Notes under the pieces: generated by a model
Seen by the model: only the letters and a program-made list of their open reading frames with translations
Told to the model about the DNA's origin: nothing
The model's database searches: none
Shown: one piece after another, positions 18,769-28,656 of the stretch
Layout of the letters: each line of letters starts with the position of its first letter
Numbering within the stretch: the first letter of the stretch is position 1
Position numbers and translations under genes: made by a program
Source of the DNA: DASYPQ01 sp046155895
GTDB lineage: Bacteria > Planctomycetota > UBA1135 > GCA-002686595
NCBI GenBank assembly: GCA_046155895.1
Contig: JBJXFB010000167.1
Span: 1-64,000, forward strand
Direction: 5' to 3'
DNA: 64,000 bases

Positions 18769-20655
18769 TCAGCGCCCGGACATCGACTGCTTCTCGACCC
18801 GCGCCTGCTTGAGGAGCACGTTCCGGTAGCCGGCGAGCTCGATCGGCGCGGGTCGCGCCGTCCGGATTTCGCGCTCCAGCTCGGATTCCACCTCCTCGAT
18901 CGCCACGCGACGCATCGACGCGAGCTGGAAGACGAACCACTGGTTGCCGTACTGCAGAGGATCGGTGATCTCGAGTGGAGCGAGGGCCGTCACCGCCGCC
19001 GCGACGTTCGCAGGCCACCGGTCCGGCCGGAAGCGGTCGCGCATCGCTCCCCCGGCGTCCCGCGTGAGCGGATCGTCGCTCGCGGCCCGCGCGAGCGCCG
19101 TGAAGTCCTCCCCCGAGCGCAGACGCGAGACCAGGGCCTCGGCACGCCGCCGCGCCGCCGTGGACGCTTCTTCCAGGAGCTCCTGCAGCTCCTCGCGCGA
19201 TAGACCTGGGCGCAGCTCGGGAGCCTGGGCCGTGCAGACGATGATCCTGACCTCACGGCGGATGCCGTCCGCCCCGAAAGAGTCCGTGAACCGGGCGCGA
19301 ACCTCCTCGGGTCGGACGGTGCGCTCGCGCATGAAGAGAGCTTCGGTGATCAAGTCGATCCGGGAGCGCCGCGCGATCCGTCGGACGAACGACTCCTCGC
19401 TGCGCCCGCCGAGCTCGAGATAGGCGATCCACGCCTGCCGATCGCCGTGGTAGCCCCGGTCGACCAGCGCTTCGATGGTCTCGCGCGTCCGCTCGGCGAC
19501 GAGCGCCTCGTCGGCCACGACGCCAGCCTCGCGCGCACGCTTCGAGAGGAGCCACTCCGTCACGAACCGATCCACCGACGACTCGCCGACCGCGTCGAGG
19601 AGCCAGCGCGCGTACTCGGCGCGCGCCACGGGCTCGCCGTCGATCTGGATCACGGGTTCCAGCGAGTCCGGCCATTCGTCGCCCGCGGGACCTTCGAAGA
19701 GCGCGGGGAGGATGCGGACCTCTAGGCCCTCGCGCAGGCGATCGTGCACGAGGCCGATCTCGTACGGTTCCGGACCGCGGGCCACGAGATCGGCCTCGAT
19801 CTCGTTTCGCACCCGCTCGAGAGGGGTCGTGTCGACCGAGCGCACCTCGACCAGCCACCAGCCTCCCCGCCCGTAGATCGGGGGCGAAATCTCCCCTGGT
19901 GCGAGGGCCTCCAGCGCGTCGAGGAACGACACCGGCCACCCGACGTGGCTGAAGCCGCCGCTCGGCTTCCCGCGATGCTCGCGCGTGTCGAGGTCGTCGC
20001 TCGCGTGGGAAGCGACGATGCCGAAGCTCTCGCCCTTCAGGACGCGCTCGCGCGCGGCGAGCGCCCGGTTCCGCCCCTCCTCCATCGCGGCCTCCCGGCC
20101 CGCCTTCCATTCCTCGCGGCTCATGTCGGCCCGGCTGGGAACCACGACCTTGAACTGCATCATCGCGAGGTCGTAGCGGCGCCCGTTGCGGCCGTGCCGG
20201 AGCTCCCACTCGCGGCGGATCAGGTGCTCGGGCACGACTCGATCGCGCGCGGCGATGGCGCGTGCCTGCATCTCGGGGCGGTTCTCGACGAAACGCTGCC
20301 GGCGCACGCCTTCCTCGGTGCGGCCCGTCCGCTCGAGCTCCGCCAGCCAGTCCTCCCGGCGGCCCAGGAAGGCGCCGGCGATCCTCTCCTGGAACTGCCG
20401 CTCGACCTCGGCCTCGACTTCCTCGTCCTCGACGAGGATCCCGAGCCTTTTCGCCTCGCGATCCGCCACCCAGAAATTCTCCGCGAACTCCTGCGCCTGG
20501 TGCTCTCCCTCCACCTCGAGGAGCCACTTCCCGAACTCGTCGAGCGAGACGTCCTGGTCCTCGATCCGCAGGAACGGCCCCGCCGCGATCTGGGCGGAAG
20601 GGCGAGGTTCCTGGAGGGAGGGGAAGGCGAGCGGCAGGAGGAGTCCGAGGAGCAT
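18769..20655 (-). CDS. SurA/PpiD-like peptidyl-prolyl isomerase with two parvulin-type modules
   Basis: The protein is 628 aa. ATG 20655 starts a short hydrophobic leader (MLLGLLLPLAFPSLQ). The chain is built twice: each half has a helical SurA-N-like segment (EFGKWLLEVEGEHQAQEFAENFWVADREAKRLGI; EYARWLLDAVGESSVDRFVTEWLLSKRAREAGV), then a parvulin-like segment ending in a GG..R/H..W...AL.PLEI.DP/SPP..Y....W..F/V pattern. It probably acts as a chaperone/isomerase for exported proteins. The catalytic parvulin residues are poorly conserved by eye, so chaperone activity may dominate. It converges on the LOG gene and is divergent from the STT3-like gene with 54 bp between. Confidence 0.72.
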   Translation of the reverse strand: MLLGLLLPLAFPSLQEPRPSAQIAAGPFLRIEDQDVSLDEFGKWLLEVEGEHQAQEFAENFWVADREAKRLGILVEDEEVEAEVERQFQERIAGAFLGRREDWLAELERTGRTEEGVRRQRFVENRPEMQARAIAARDRVVPEHLIRREWELRHGRNGRRYDLAMMQFKVVVPSRADMSREEWKAGREAAMEEGRNRALAARERVLKGESFGIVASHASDDLDTREHRGKPSGGFSHVGWPVSFLDALEALAPGEISPPIYGRGGWWLVEVRSVDTTPLERVRNEIEADLVARGPEPYEIGLVHDRLREGLEVRILPALFEGPAGDEWPDSLEPVIQIDGEPVARAEYARWLLDAVGESSVDRFVTEWLLSKRAREAGVVADEALVAERTRETIEALVDRGYHGDRQAWIAYLELGGRSEESFVRRIARRSRIDLITEALFMRERTVRPEEVRARFTDSFGADGIRREVRIIVCTAQAPELRPGLSREELQELLEEASTAARRRAEALVSRLRSGEDFTALARAASDDPLTRDAGGAMRDRFRPDRWPANVAAAVTALAPLEITDPLQYGNQWFVFQLASMRRVAIEEVESELEREIRTARPAPIELAGYRNVLLKQARVEKQSMSGR

Positions 20656-20709
20656 CCCCGGAAGTATGACGCCTTCCGCGTTCGCGCGGAGGGTTATGCT
20701 CCCGGCGCG

Positions 20710-22611
20710 ATGCCCGCAGCCGGTCTCGCCGCCTCCCGCCCGCCCTCCGGTCGAGCGATCCTCCTCGGGTGGATCGTCGCGGTCCTCTGTGTGGCCTTCG
20801 GAACGGCGCTGCGGGCGCACGTGGCGCTCACGGACCCGAACTTCGACCGGGAGAGCCCGGTCGGGTTGCTGAAGAGCGATCCGGGGCTCCTCTACTACTT
20901 CACGGAGAGCATCGTGGCCGCGGGTGGACGGCCGCCGGCGGATTTCCGGGCCGATCCGCGCGTGGAGCACCCCGAGGCCGTGGACATCCCCGCCAAGTTC
21001 ACCGTCGGGCAGGAGTTCGCCGTCGCGTGGGGCTACCTCCTGCTCGGGAGAGGAATGCCCCTGCACGTCTTCTCGGTCTGGATCATGGCGGTTTGGGCCA
21101 GCCTCTCGGCCCTGTGCGTCTTCGGACTCGCGCTCGAGCTGACCGCGAGCGCTCGCTGGGCGGTCCTGGCCGCCGCGCTCCATGCCGCCATGCCGGCGAG
21201 CTACCGGACGATCGGCTGGATCCTCATGAGCGAGGACTTCAGCGTGCCCTGGTTCGCCCTCCACCTCTGGCTCATCGTCCGGGCGGCGCGCGTTCGGAGC
21301 CCGGTCTCGATCCTCCTCGCGAGCTTCGCGCTCGGCGCGGCCGTCTCGACCTGGCATGCGATGAGCTTCGTCTTCGCGCTGGAGGCCGCGTGCGTCTTCG
21401 CGTGGTTCCTGCGCACCGGGCGGAACCCGCTCGAAACGCGGGCGGCGTGGATCTTCCCGATCATCCTGCTCGCCTTCTCGTCGCTCGTTCCCGTGCTCCG
21501 GAGCACCGCGTTCGCGCTGTCGATCCCCATGCAGATGACCTGGGCGCTCGGAGCGGCGGCGCTGTGGCCGAGAAACGGCCAGCGCGCCGCGGCGATCGCC
21601 GTCTGGGTCGTCCTCGCGGCCGCGGCTTTCCTGTGGTCGCGGATCTCGGGTGCGGGGATCGGAGATTACGGACACGTCTTCTCGCTCCTCGTGCACAAGG
21701 TCCGGCATCTCGGGATCCTGCCGGACGATCCCGGCGTGCTCCCGATCGAGACGCGGATGATGTGGCAGGGTCCGTTCGCCACCCTGGGGCTCGAGGCCGG
21801 GCTGCGGTCGCTCGGCATCGGGGCGCTCGCGATCGTTCCCGCGCTCGCGTACGCCTGGCGAGGCCTCCGGGAGGCGCGGGGAGAGCCCGGAGTGCTCGCC
21901 AGCGCGTTCGCGTGCGTCTCCCTCCTCTCGGCTTGGCTCATCGAGCGCACCGTTCTGCTCCCGGGGATCCTCCTCCCTTGCGTCGCCGCCTGGTCGATGG
22001 CCCGATTCTCCCGATCCCGGCCTCGAGCGATCCTCGGCGGCTTGGCGCTCCTCGCCTTGATCCTGCAAGGCGTCGAGACCGTGCGTTTCCTGAAGGCACG
22101 TCCGCTCTCCTGGTACTTGCCGGTGCAGAGGCAGGCGGAGATCCGCGCGCTCGTCGAGGCGATACCGACGCTCGTCCCTGAAGGCGAAGCGATTGCCTCG
22201 GACTTCATGAACTCCACTGCGATCCTCGCTCACACGGGTCGCGGGATCGTCTTCCAGCCGAAGTGGGAGTCGAAGCGGAGCCGCGAGCGGGCCGCCGAGT
22301 TCCTGACCTCGTTCTTCCACGGCACGCCCGAAGAGCTGAAGTCGCTGCTCCGGGACCGCTTCCGCTGCCGCTACGTGGTCTTCGATCGCTTCACGCTGGG
22401 GATCCTGCAGGCCTCGCGCTACGCGGCTGGGATCCCGGCCGACTGGGATGGCCCCGAGCCGGGGACCTGCGCGGCCGCGTTTCTCGCCCAGGACGAGGAG
22501 AGCCTGCGAGGCGTGCCGGGATACCGCCTGCTCTACCGGAGCCCCGCCTCGATTCGTCAGAGCGACGGGTCGCCCGCGGACTTCTTCCGCTTGTACGAGG
22601 TCGTGCCCTAG
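20710..22611 (+). CDS. STT3/GT66-like polytopic membrane glycosyltransferase (tentative)
   Basis: The protein is 633 aa with about 11-13 hydrophobic segments in the first 470 residues and a soluble C-terminal domain. The N-terminal DPGLLYYFTESIVAAGG and the later LGAAVSTWHAMSF resemble the GT-C fold of STT3-type oligosaccharyltransferases, and MSEDF sits where an acidic motif would be. Characteristic WWDYG is not obvious. Such enzymes use lipid-linked sugars at the outer face of the cytoplasmic membrane. The call is fold-level only: another GT-C protein is possible. ATG 20710 follows the 54-bp divergent spacer. Confidence 0.55.
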   Translation: MPAAGLAASRPPSGRAILLGWIVAVLCVAFGTALRAHVALTDPNFDRESPVGLLKSDPGLLYYFTESIVAAGGRPPADFRADPRVEHPEAVDIPAKFTVGQEFAVAWGYLLLGRGMPLHVFSVWIMAVWASLSALCVFGLALELTASARWAVLAAALHAAMPASYRTIGWILMSEDFSVPWFALHLWLIVRAARVRSPVSILLASFALGAAVSTWHAMSFVFALEAACVFAWFLRTGRNPLETRAAWIFPIILLAFSSLVPVLRSTAFALSIPMQMTWALGAAALWPRNGQRAAAIAVWVVLAAAAFLWSRISGAGIGDYGHVFSLLVHKVRHLGILPDDPGVLPIETRMMWQGPFATLGLEAGLRSLGIGALAIVPALAYAWRGLREARGEPGVLASAFACVSLLSAWLIERTVLLPGILLPCVAAWSMARFSRSRPRAILGGLALLALILQGVETVRFLKARPLSWYLPVQRQAEIRALVEAIPTLVPEGEAIASDFMNSTAILAHTGRGIVFQPKWESKRSRERAAEFLTSFFHGTPEELKSLLRDRFRCRYVVFDRFTLGILQASRYAAGIPADWDGPEPGTCAAAFLAQDEESLRGVPGYRLLYRSPASIRQSDGSPADFFRLYEVVP

Positions 22612-22748
22612 GATCCCCGTTCCGAGAGCGCCCTGGAGCCGGCGCGGCGGGTCCCTAGGATCAACGATTCACCAAAATTCCGCGAAGAGACTGCCCCTCC
22701 CCAACCTCGGGAAGCGGACTCTGGATCCCCCCAGGAGCCGAACAGGCC

Positions 22749-23364
<616 letters not shown>

Positions 23365-23372
<8 letters not shown>

Positions 23373-24369
23373 AGCCTGGCTGGTCTGGTCGATCATCGCG
23401 CTCGCGCTCGCGTTCGATTACATCAACGGCTTCCACGACGCGGCCAACTCGATCGCGACGGTCGTTTCGACTCGGGTGCTCTCGCCGCGAGCGGCGGTCG
23501 CCTGGGCGGCCTTCTTCAACTTCATCGCCTTCCTCTTCTTCGGCCTCCACGTGGCCAAGACGATCGGCAAGGGCACCGTCGATCCGGAGTACGTCACTCT
23601 CGCCGTGGTCACGGCCGGACTGGTCGGCGCGATCGTCTGGGATCTCCTGACGTGGTGGTGGGGCCTGCCCTCGAGCTCTTCGCATGCACTCGTCGGCGGG
23701 CTGGCCGGAGCCGCGATCGTCGCGGCCGGACCCAAGGCGCTCGTGGCCGCCGGCCTGGTCAAGATCTCGATCTTCATTTTCGTGGCCCCGGTGCTCGGGC
23801 TGGCCATGGGATTCCTGCTCATGGTCGCCACCTACTGGATCTTCCGGCGAGCACCCGCGAACCGCGTGGGCAAGTTGTTCAAGCGGCTCCAGCTTCTCTC
23901 CGCCGCGGCCTACAGCCTCGGTCACGGCGGCAACGACGCGCAGAAGACGATGGGGATCATCTTCGTCGTGCTCATCGCCTCCGGCCGACTCCCCCACGAT
24001 CAGGCCGAGCCGCCGATGTGGGTGGTCCTCGCCTGCCACGGGGCGATGGGACTCGGGACCCTGATGGGCGGATGGCGGATCGTGAAGACGATGGGGCAGA
24101 AGATCTGCAAGCTGCAGCCCGTGAACGGATTCGCCGCGGAGACCGCGGGCGCGCTGACGCTCTACGGAGCGACCGCCCTGGGGATCCCCGTCTCGACCAC
24201 GCACACGATCACCGGCAGCATCATCGGTGTCGGCGCGACGAGGGGACTCCACACCGTGAAGTGGGGAGTGGCGACGCGCGTGGTGTGGGCTTGGGTCCTC
24301 ACCATCCCCGCTTCCGCCGCGGTCGGAGCCGGGACCTGGTGGGTCTTCTCCTGGTTCGGCTGGAAATGA
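23365..24369 (+). CDS. pit: PiT-family inorganic phosphate transporter
   Basis: The protein is 334 aa and polytopic. The diagnostic PiT repeats are present: FDYINGFHDAANSIATVVSTRVLSPRAA near the N-terminus and YSLGHGGNDAQKTMGII in the second half, plus GIPVSTTHTITGSIIGVG. It imports phosphate with a cation (proton or sodium) across the cytoplasmic membrane. It is coupled to the upstream DUF47 gene. It ends 1 bp from the convergent sulfatase-like gene, with no room for a terminator between them. Confidence 0.95.
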
Positions 24370-24370
24370 C

Positions 24371-25846
24371 CTACTTCGGCGGCGACTCGTTGCCGTCGAC
24401 GTAGCCCAGTCCCCTGAGCCGCTCCATCTGCTCCTGGCTCAGATCGGGCGGACGGAGCTTGGGAGCGCGTGCCCTCCAACGCTCGATCTCCCGCAGGAGA
24501 CGATCCCTCGTTTCCGGCTTGGTCCCGGCCAGGTCCACGTCCTCGAGCGGATCCGCGGCCAGGTCGTGGAGCATCGCCGGTACCGGAGCGTCCTCGGGCA
24601 GATGGAAGAACCGCCGAGGGTAGAGGACCAGCTTGCTGCGCGAATCCTCGATCACGGCGCTCGTCTGGTGGCCGTAGGCGAAGACCCGGTCGTGTCCCGG
24701 GTCGCGGCCGCCCCACAAGCTCCGCCCTTCCATGCCGTCTCGCGCGGGCAGTCCGAGCGCGTCGAGGATCGTGGCACCGATGTCGAGATTCGCGGTCAGA
24801 TCGTCCTCGACGACTCCGGAGGGCACTCCGGGCCCCGCCAGGATCAGCGGCGTGTTCCACAGATCGTCGTAGTACCAGGGTCGATGGCCGCGGCCGAACA
24901 GGTCGAGCACGCCGTTGGGGAGGCCGCCCTCCTTCTCCACGATGGTGTCGACGATCAAAGGCTGCTGGCGGTGCTCGTACAGCATCTCGCCATGGTCCGC
25001 GCACAGGATGACGAGCGTGTCCGCGAGTTCCCCGGCGCGCTCCAGCTCCGCCAGGATCCTCCCGACTCCGTCGTCGACCGCGAGGACTTCCCCGTCGTAG
25101 CGATTGCTGTCCTGCGTGGCGCTTCGGATCGATTCCTCGAGCGTCGGGATCGGACGCGCGGGAGACTTCGCGGCGGCTTCGTCGTAGGCCCCGAGCAGGT
25201 GGTCCGCCACCCGCTCGTGGTCGAGACGCGGCTCGTGGAAGACGTCGTGCGCCGCGCCGGGTTCGTACGGATGGTGCGGGTCGATGAACTGCACCCACGC
25301 GAAGAACGGTTTCTCCCCTCGTTCCCCGCGCGATGCATGCCACGTCGTGAAATGGCCGGCGAGAGTCAAGGCGTCGGCGCCATTCGCATCGACGAACACG
25401 TCGTACCCGCGCCCGAATCCCGAGGCCTGGCCGAGGACTCCGTTCGCGATGAAGCCCGCGGTCTCGAACCCGGCCTGGCGCAGGAACTCCCCGAGGACCG
25501 GCGCGTCCGGAGGCAGGGCCTTGATCTCGTCGACGATGCTCTTGCCCGTCATCATCGAGACCATCGAGGGAAGCGTCCAGCAGGCCTGGGAGTAATTGCG
25601 CCGGTACAGCGTCCCCCGGCCGGCGAGGCGGTCGATGTTCGGCGAGGTCGGCCGCGGATACCCGTAGCAGGAAAGGCGGTTCGACCGCAGCGTGTCGCCC
25701 ACGAGCAGAAGAACGTTCTTCGGACGAGGTCCTCTCGACTCGGACCCTGTCGGATCGCCCGAACAGCCGGCCCAGCTCGTCGCGGCCGCGGCGAGAAGCA
25801 CCGCGCAGACGACTCCGGCGCGCGCGGAACTGTTGCTCTTCCTCAT
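24371..25846 (-). CDS. Sulfatase-family hydrolase with Thr in place of the formylglycine Cys
   Basis: The protein is 491 aa. ATG 25846 gives an exported N-terminus (VVCAVLLAAAATSWAGC), possibly lipidated at Cys28 though the lipobox is imperfect. The alkaline-phosphatase-superfamily core is clear: NVLLLVGDTLRSNRLSCYGY (Asp51 metal ligand), PTSPNIDRLAGRG, DHGE and LILAGPG. The usual formylglycine motif C/S-x-P-x-R-x4-TG reads TLPSMVSMMTG here (91-101): Thr at the nucleophile position and Met for Arg. Formylglycine chemistry is therefore not expected; a Thr nucleophile, as in phosphodiesterase/phosphotransferase relatives, is plausible. It lies 23 bp behind pdxA on the same strand. Confidence 0.85.
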   Translation of the reverse strand: MRKSNSSARAGVVCAVLLAAAATSWAGCSGDPTGSESRGPRPKNVLLLVGDTLRSNRLSCYGYPRPTSPNIDRLAGRGTLYRRNYSQACWTLPSMVSMMTGKSIVDEIKALPPDAPVLGEFLRQAGFETAGFIANGVLGQASGFGRGYDVFVDANGADALTLAGHFTTWHASRGERGEKPFFAWVQFIDPHHPYEPGAAHDVFHEPRLDHERVADHLLGAYDEAAAKSPARPIPTLEESIRSATQDSNRYDGEVLAVDDGVGRILAELERAGELADTLVILCADHGEMLYEHRQQPLIVDTIVEKEGGLPNGVLDLFGRGHRPWYYDDLWNTPLILAGPGVPSGVVEDDLTANLDIGATILDALGLPARDGMEGRSLWGGRDPGHDRVFAYGHQTSAVIEDSRSKLVLYPRRFFHLPEDAPVPAMLHDLAADPLEDVDLAGTKPETRDRLLREIERWRARAPKLRPPDLSQEQMERLRGLGYVDGNESPPK

Positions 25847-25869
25847 GGATCTCGCAGTAGGGCCCCAGC

Positions 25870-26883
25870 CTACCACGTTGGGTTGCGAAGCCCGGAGCGC
25901 TCCGCGGCGAAGAGGATCGCGGCGACGAGGTTCTCATGCGAGGCCTTCCCGCGTCCGGCGATGTCGAAGGCGGTCCCGTGGACGGGGCTCACCCGCAAGT
26001 AGGGAAGGCCCGCGAGGACGGTGACGCCTTCCTCGTGCGAGAGGAGCTTGATCGGGATGAATGCCTGGTCGTGGTAGAGAGCCAGGACTCCGTCGAACTC
26101 CCCGCGGGACGCTTGGAGGAAAACCGTGTCGGGAGCTCTGGGTCCCACGACGTCGAGTCCCCGGTCCCGGAGGATCGCGACTGCGGGACGCAAGATCTCC
26201 TCGTCCTCGCTTCCCAGGATGCCGCCCTCTCCCGCATGCGGATTCAGTCCGGCCAGCGCGACACGGGGGGCCCCGATCCCGAGCCGGCGCAGGGACTGGT
26301 CGAGGAGCTCCAGCCGGTCGACCACGCGTTCCACCGTGATCTGATCGATGGCGGCTCGCAACGGCAGGTGCCGCGTGAGCAGCATCACCCGCATTCGGCC
26401 GGCGATGGCGAGCATCTCGATGCGCTCGACGCCCGCCCAGCGGCCGAGCAGCTCGGTCTGCCCCTCGACGGCTTCCCCCGCGAGGTGGAGCGCCGACTTG
26501 CTCACGGGACAAGTCACCAACGCGTCGACGCGGCCGTCCATCGCCAGATCGTGACCTACGCGCAGGGCCGCGATCGCCGCTCGCCCGCAGGAGGCCTGGA
26601 CCCTCCCCATCTCGAAGGATCCCGGACCGCCGGAGTCGATCCAGACGGGATCGGCGCTCCGGTCCTCGCCACGGCTCCTGGGAGTGGAGAGATCGCCGGC
26701 TGTGCGGAGAGGGACCTCCCTGGGGCGCAGGCTGCCGGGACCGATCAGCACGAGGCGGACCCGATCCCGGACGCGCGCGTCTTCCCGCGCGCGCAGGGCG
26801 ATCTCGGGTCCGATTCCAGCTGGATCACCCAGCGTCAGGGCCAGGAGCGGACGGGTGCCGAAAGACGGAAGGCCAGCCTCCAT
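25870..26883 (-). CDS. pdxA: 4-hydroxythreonine-4-phosphate dehydrogenase
   Basis: The protein is 337 aa. PdxA signatures: LTLGDPAGIGPEI at the start, VTCPVSKSALH, and three metal-ligand histidines in LLTRHLPLRA, ALYHDQAFIP and SPVHGTAFDIAG. It oxidises 4-phosphohydroxy-L-threonine with NAD in the DXP-independent-PLP branch point of pyridoxal phosphate synthesis and is cytosolic. It follows the secreted-protein gene by 50 bp on the same strand and precedes the sulfatase-like gene. No other pdx gene is in the window. Confidence 0.95.
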   Translation of the reverse strand: MEAGLPSFGTRPLLALTLGDPAGIGPEIALRAREDARVRDRVRLVLIGPGSLRPREVPLRTAGDLSTPRSRGEDRSADPVWIDSGGPGSFEMGRVQASCGRAAIAALRVGHDLAMDGRVDALVTCPVSKSALHLAGEAVEGQTELLGRWAGVERIEMLAIAGRMRVMLLTRHLPLRAAIDQITVERVVDRLELLDQSLRRLGIGAPRVALAGLNPHAGEGGILGSEDEEILRPAVAILRDRGLDVVGPRAPDTVFLQASRGEFDGVLALYHDQAFIPIKLLSHEEGVTVLAGLPYLRVSPVHGTAFDIAGRGKASHENLVAAILFAAERSGLRNPTW

Positions 26884-26933
26884 GCAGTTCCGATGGTACG
26901 GAACTCCCTGAGCAGCCGGCCTCCCCGTGTCGT

Positions 26934-27593
26934 CTAGTCCCTCTGACCGAGGATCAGCAGATCACCCGTGACGGCGAGGGTGTGGGTCGTGCGCACTCCG
27001 GCCGAGTTTCCGGTCCGGATTAGCGCCGGCGCCTGATCCAGGCTCTCCGGCGTGCTCATCGAACCCAGGGGCAACTGCAGGATGCCCGGTCCGAGCCGAG
27101 CGCTCCGAGCCGGGCGATCTCCCCAGGTGAGGACCATTCGACCCTCACCGAAGCTCGCCGGCACGGCGATACCGAGATCGACCGGCAGGCTTGCCGCGAG
27201 TTCACGATCGATGGCCACCAGCACGTCCCCGTGGAAGGCAAGACGGATTCGTCCGGTCCGGGCATCGATCGACTCCCGGCTGACGAAACCGCGACCCCGA
27301 GCGGACTGGATCACGAGCGAGAGGTCCGCGGCGGATCCTTCGAGGCTGAACGCGGGAGAGATCCCGCGCCACCCCCGCGTGAACGGGAGGTTGATGCGAC
27401 CGCCGCCCATGACGGGCAGGGTGCCGATCGTCTCGTCCCCGCTGACATGGCCTCCGGGTCCGTTGCCTCCCGGAGTACCAGCCCCGCCCGAGGCGGGAAG
27501 AGTCGCGAAGAGAATCACGGCAAGGCCGGCGAGGGCCCTCGTGAAACGCCCCCGGCCCGAATTGCCTCTGCGATGGTGTGCGTGAATCTTCAT
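26934..27593 (-). CDS. Secreted protein of unknown function in the ECF operon
   Basis: The protein is 219 aa. ATG 27593 lies 1 bp after the anti-sigma stop (TGACATG). The N-terminus is basic and His-rich (MKIHAHHRRGNSGRGRFTRALAGLAVILFATLPASG), then a signal peptide and a Gly-rich segment. The remainder is beta-rich (GGRINLPFTRGWRGISPAF; IRLAFHGDVLVAIDREL) and ends GDLLILGQRD. I do not recognise a family. Its position as third gene behind sigma and anti-sigma genes suggests it is part of that regulon's output. Confidence 0.7.
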   Translation of the reverse strand: MKIHAHHRRGNSGRGRFTRALAGLAVILFATLPASGGAGTPGGNGPGGHVSGDETIGTLPVMGGGRINLPFTRGWRGISPAFSLEGSAADLSLVIQSARGRGFVSRESIDARTGRIRLAFHGDVLVAIDRELAASLPVDLGIAVPASFGEGRMVLTWGDRPARSARLGPGILQLPLGSMSTPESLDQAPALIRTGNSAGVRTTHTLAVTGDLLILGQRD

Positions 27594-27594
27594 G

Positions 27595-28656
27595 TCATTC
27601 GTCCTCGGTCCCATCCGTCTCATGCGACGTCGGGTTCGCGGTCGCGGCGAAGAGCTCCGGACATGTCCGGAGCAGCGCCTCGGCGAACCCTCTCTGGGAA
27701 TCGATCGACTCCCGCAGGCCCGACGAGCGGCGGAAGAGGTCTGCAACCTCTCCGACTCGGTCGGGGTGCCGATCGATCAACTCCCGGAAGTAGTCCAGTG
27801 AGCGGCGCTGGTTTCCCTTCAGCGCGTAGACCATCCCCAGGTTGAATCGGGCTACGAAGAAACGGTCGTCCGCGTCCGCGAGCCCGCTCGTCGTCACCCA
27901 ACGCCAGAGAGCGATCGCCTTGTCATACACCTTCTCGGAGGAGTGGAGACGGCCGAGCTGGATTGCGGCGTGACCGCGATTGCGATCGTCGACGCCCGTC
28001 TCGAACACCCGCTGGTATTCCTCGGCGGCCAGCAGACGCCGGCCCTCGTGAGCGTGCAGGAAGGCCAGGTACAGCTGGGCTTCCTCGTGCGAGGGATCGG
28101 CGGAGATCGCCTCCTCCAGGAGGCGACGGCCCTTCTCCAGGGGACTCTCGAGTTTCTCGAGCCGGCCGTTGAACATCGAGCGGGCCCGGTTCCAGTCGAG
28201 GCCGCCGATCTTGTCCTTCCCGTTCATCACGACTCCGTCCACGAATCCGCGTCCGTGCACCTGCGTCGCCTCGACCGGCACGGCCACCTCGAACACGCGT
28301 TCACGGAAGTCGGGGTCGATCGCCGCGAGGACGTAGGCCTTGCCCAGCTGATAGAAGATCGTCGCGAGCCGGTGCACGAGGTCGATGCCCTCGACGGCCT
28401 CGACGCCGATCGGGGAAGAGCCCGTAAGCATCGCGACGCGCGCGAAGAGGCGGTCGGGGTCCGCGATGTCCTTGTGGAAGCGGACCTGCGAGCGCGTGTC
28501 CTCGAAGAACTCGCGACAGGAAGTGCAGGCTTCCATGTGCATGACGGCCCGGCCGGCCGCCTGGGAATCCAGCTCGTGGTCCAGCAGGCAGGAAAGGTCC
28601 AGCTGGAAGCTCTCGCAGACCGCGCTGGTCCCTTCGTTCCAGGCTCGAGTGCTCAT
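27595..28656 (-). CDS. Cytoplasmic anti-sigma factor: zinc-finger (HxxxCxxC) plus TPR
   Basis: The protein is 353 aa. The N-terminal anti-sigma zinc finger has His40, Cys44 and Cys47 (MHMEACTSC). Residues about 150-330 are TPR units (ADPSHEEAQLYLAFLHAHEG; HAAIQLGRLHSSEKVYDKAIALWRW; ARFNLGMVYALKGNQRRSLDYFREL). No clear transmembrane helix is seen, so this may be a soluble anti-sigma factor that senses through its TPRs. ATG 28656 overlaps the sigma stop (ATGA). The coupling argues that it controls the sigma factor encoded immediately upstream. Confidence 0.85.
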   Translation of the reverse strand: MSTRAWNEGTSAVCESFQLDLSCLLDHELDSQAAGRAVMHMEACTSCREFFEDTRSQVRFHKDIADPDRLFARVAMLTGSSPIGVEAVEGIDLVHRLATIFYQLGKAYVLAAIDPDFRERVFEVAVPVEATQVHGRGFVDGVVMNGKDKIGGLDWNRARSMFNGRLEKLESPLEKGRRLLEEAISADPSHEEAQLYLAFLHAHEGRRLLAAEEYQRVFETGVDDRNRGHAAIQLGRLHSSEKVYDKAIALWRWVTTSGLADADDRFFVARFNLGMVYALKGNQRRSLDYFRELIDRHPDRVGEVADLFRRSSGLRESIDSQRGFAEALLRTCPELFAATANPTSHETDGTEDE

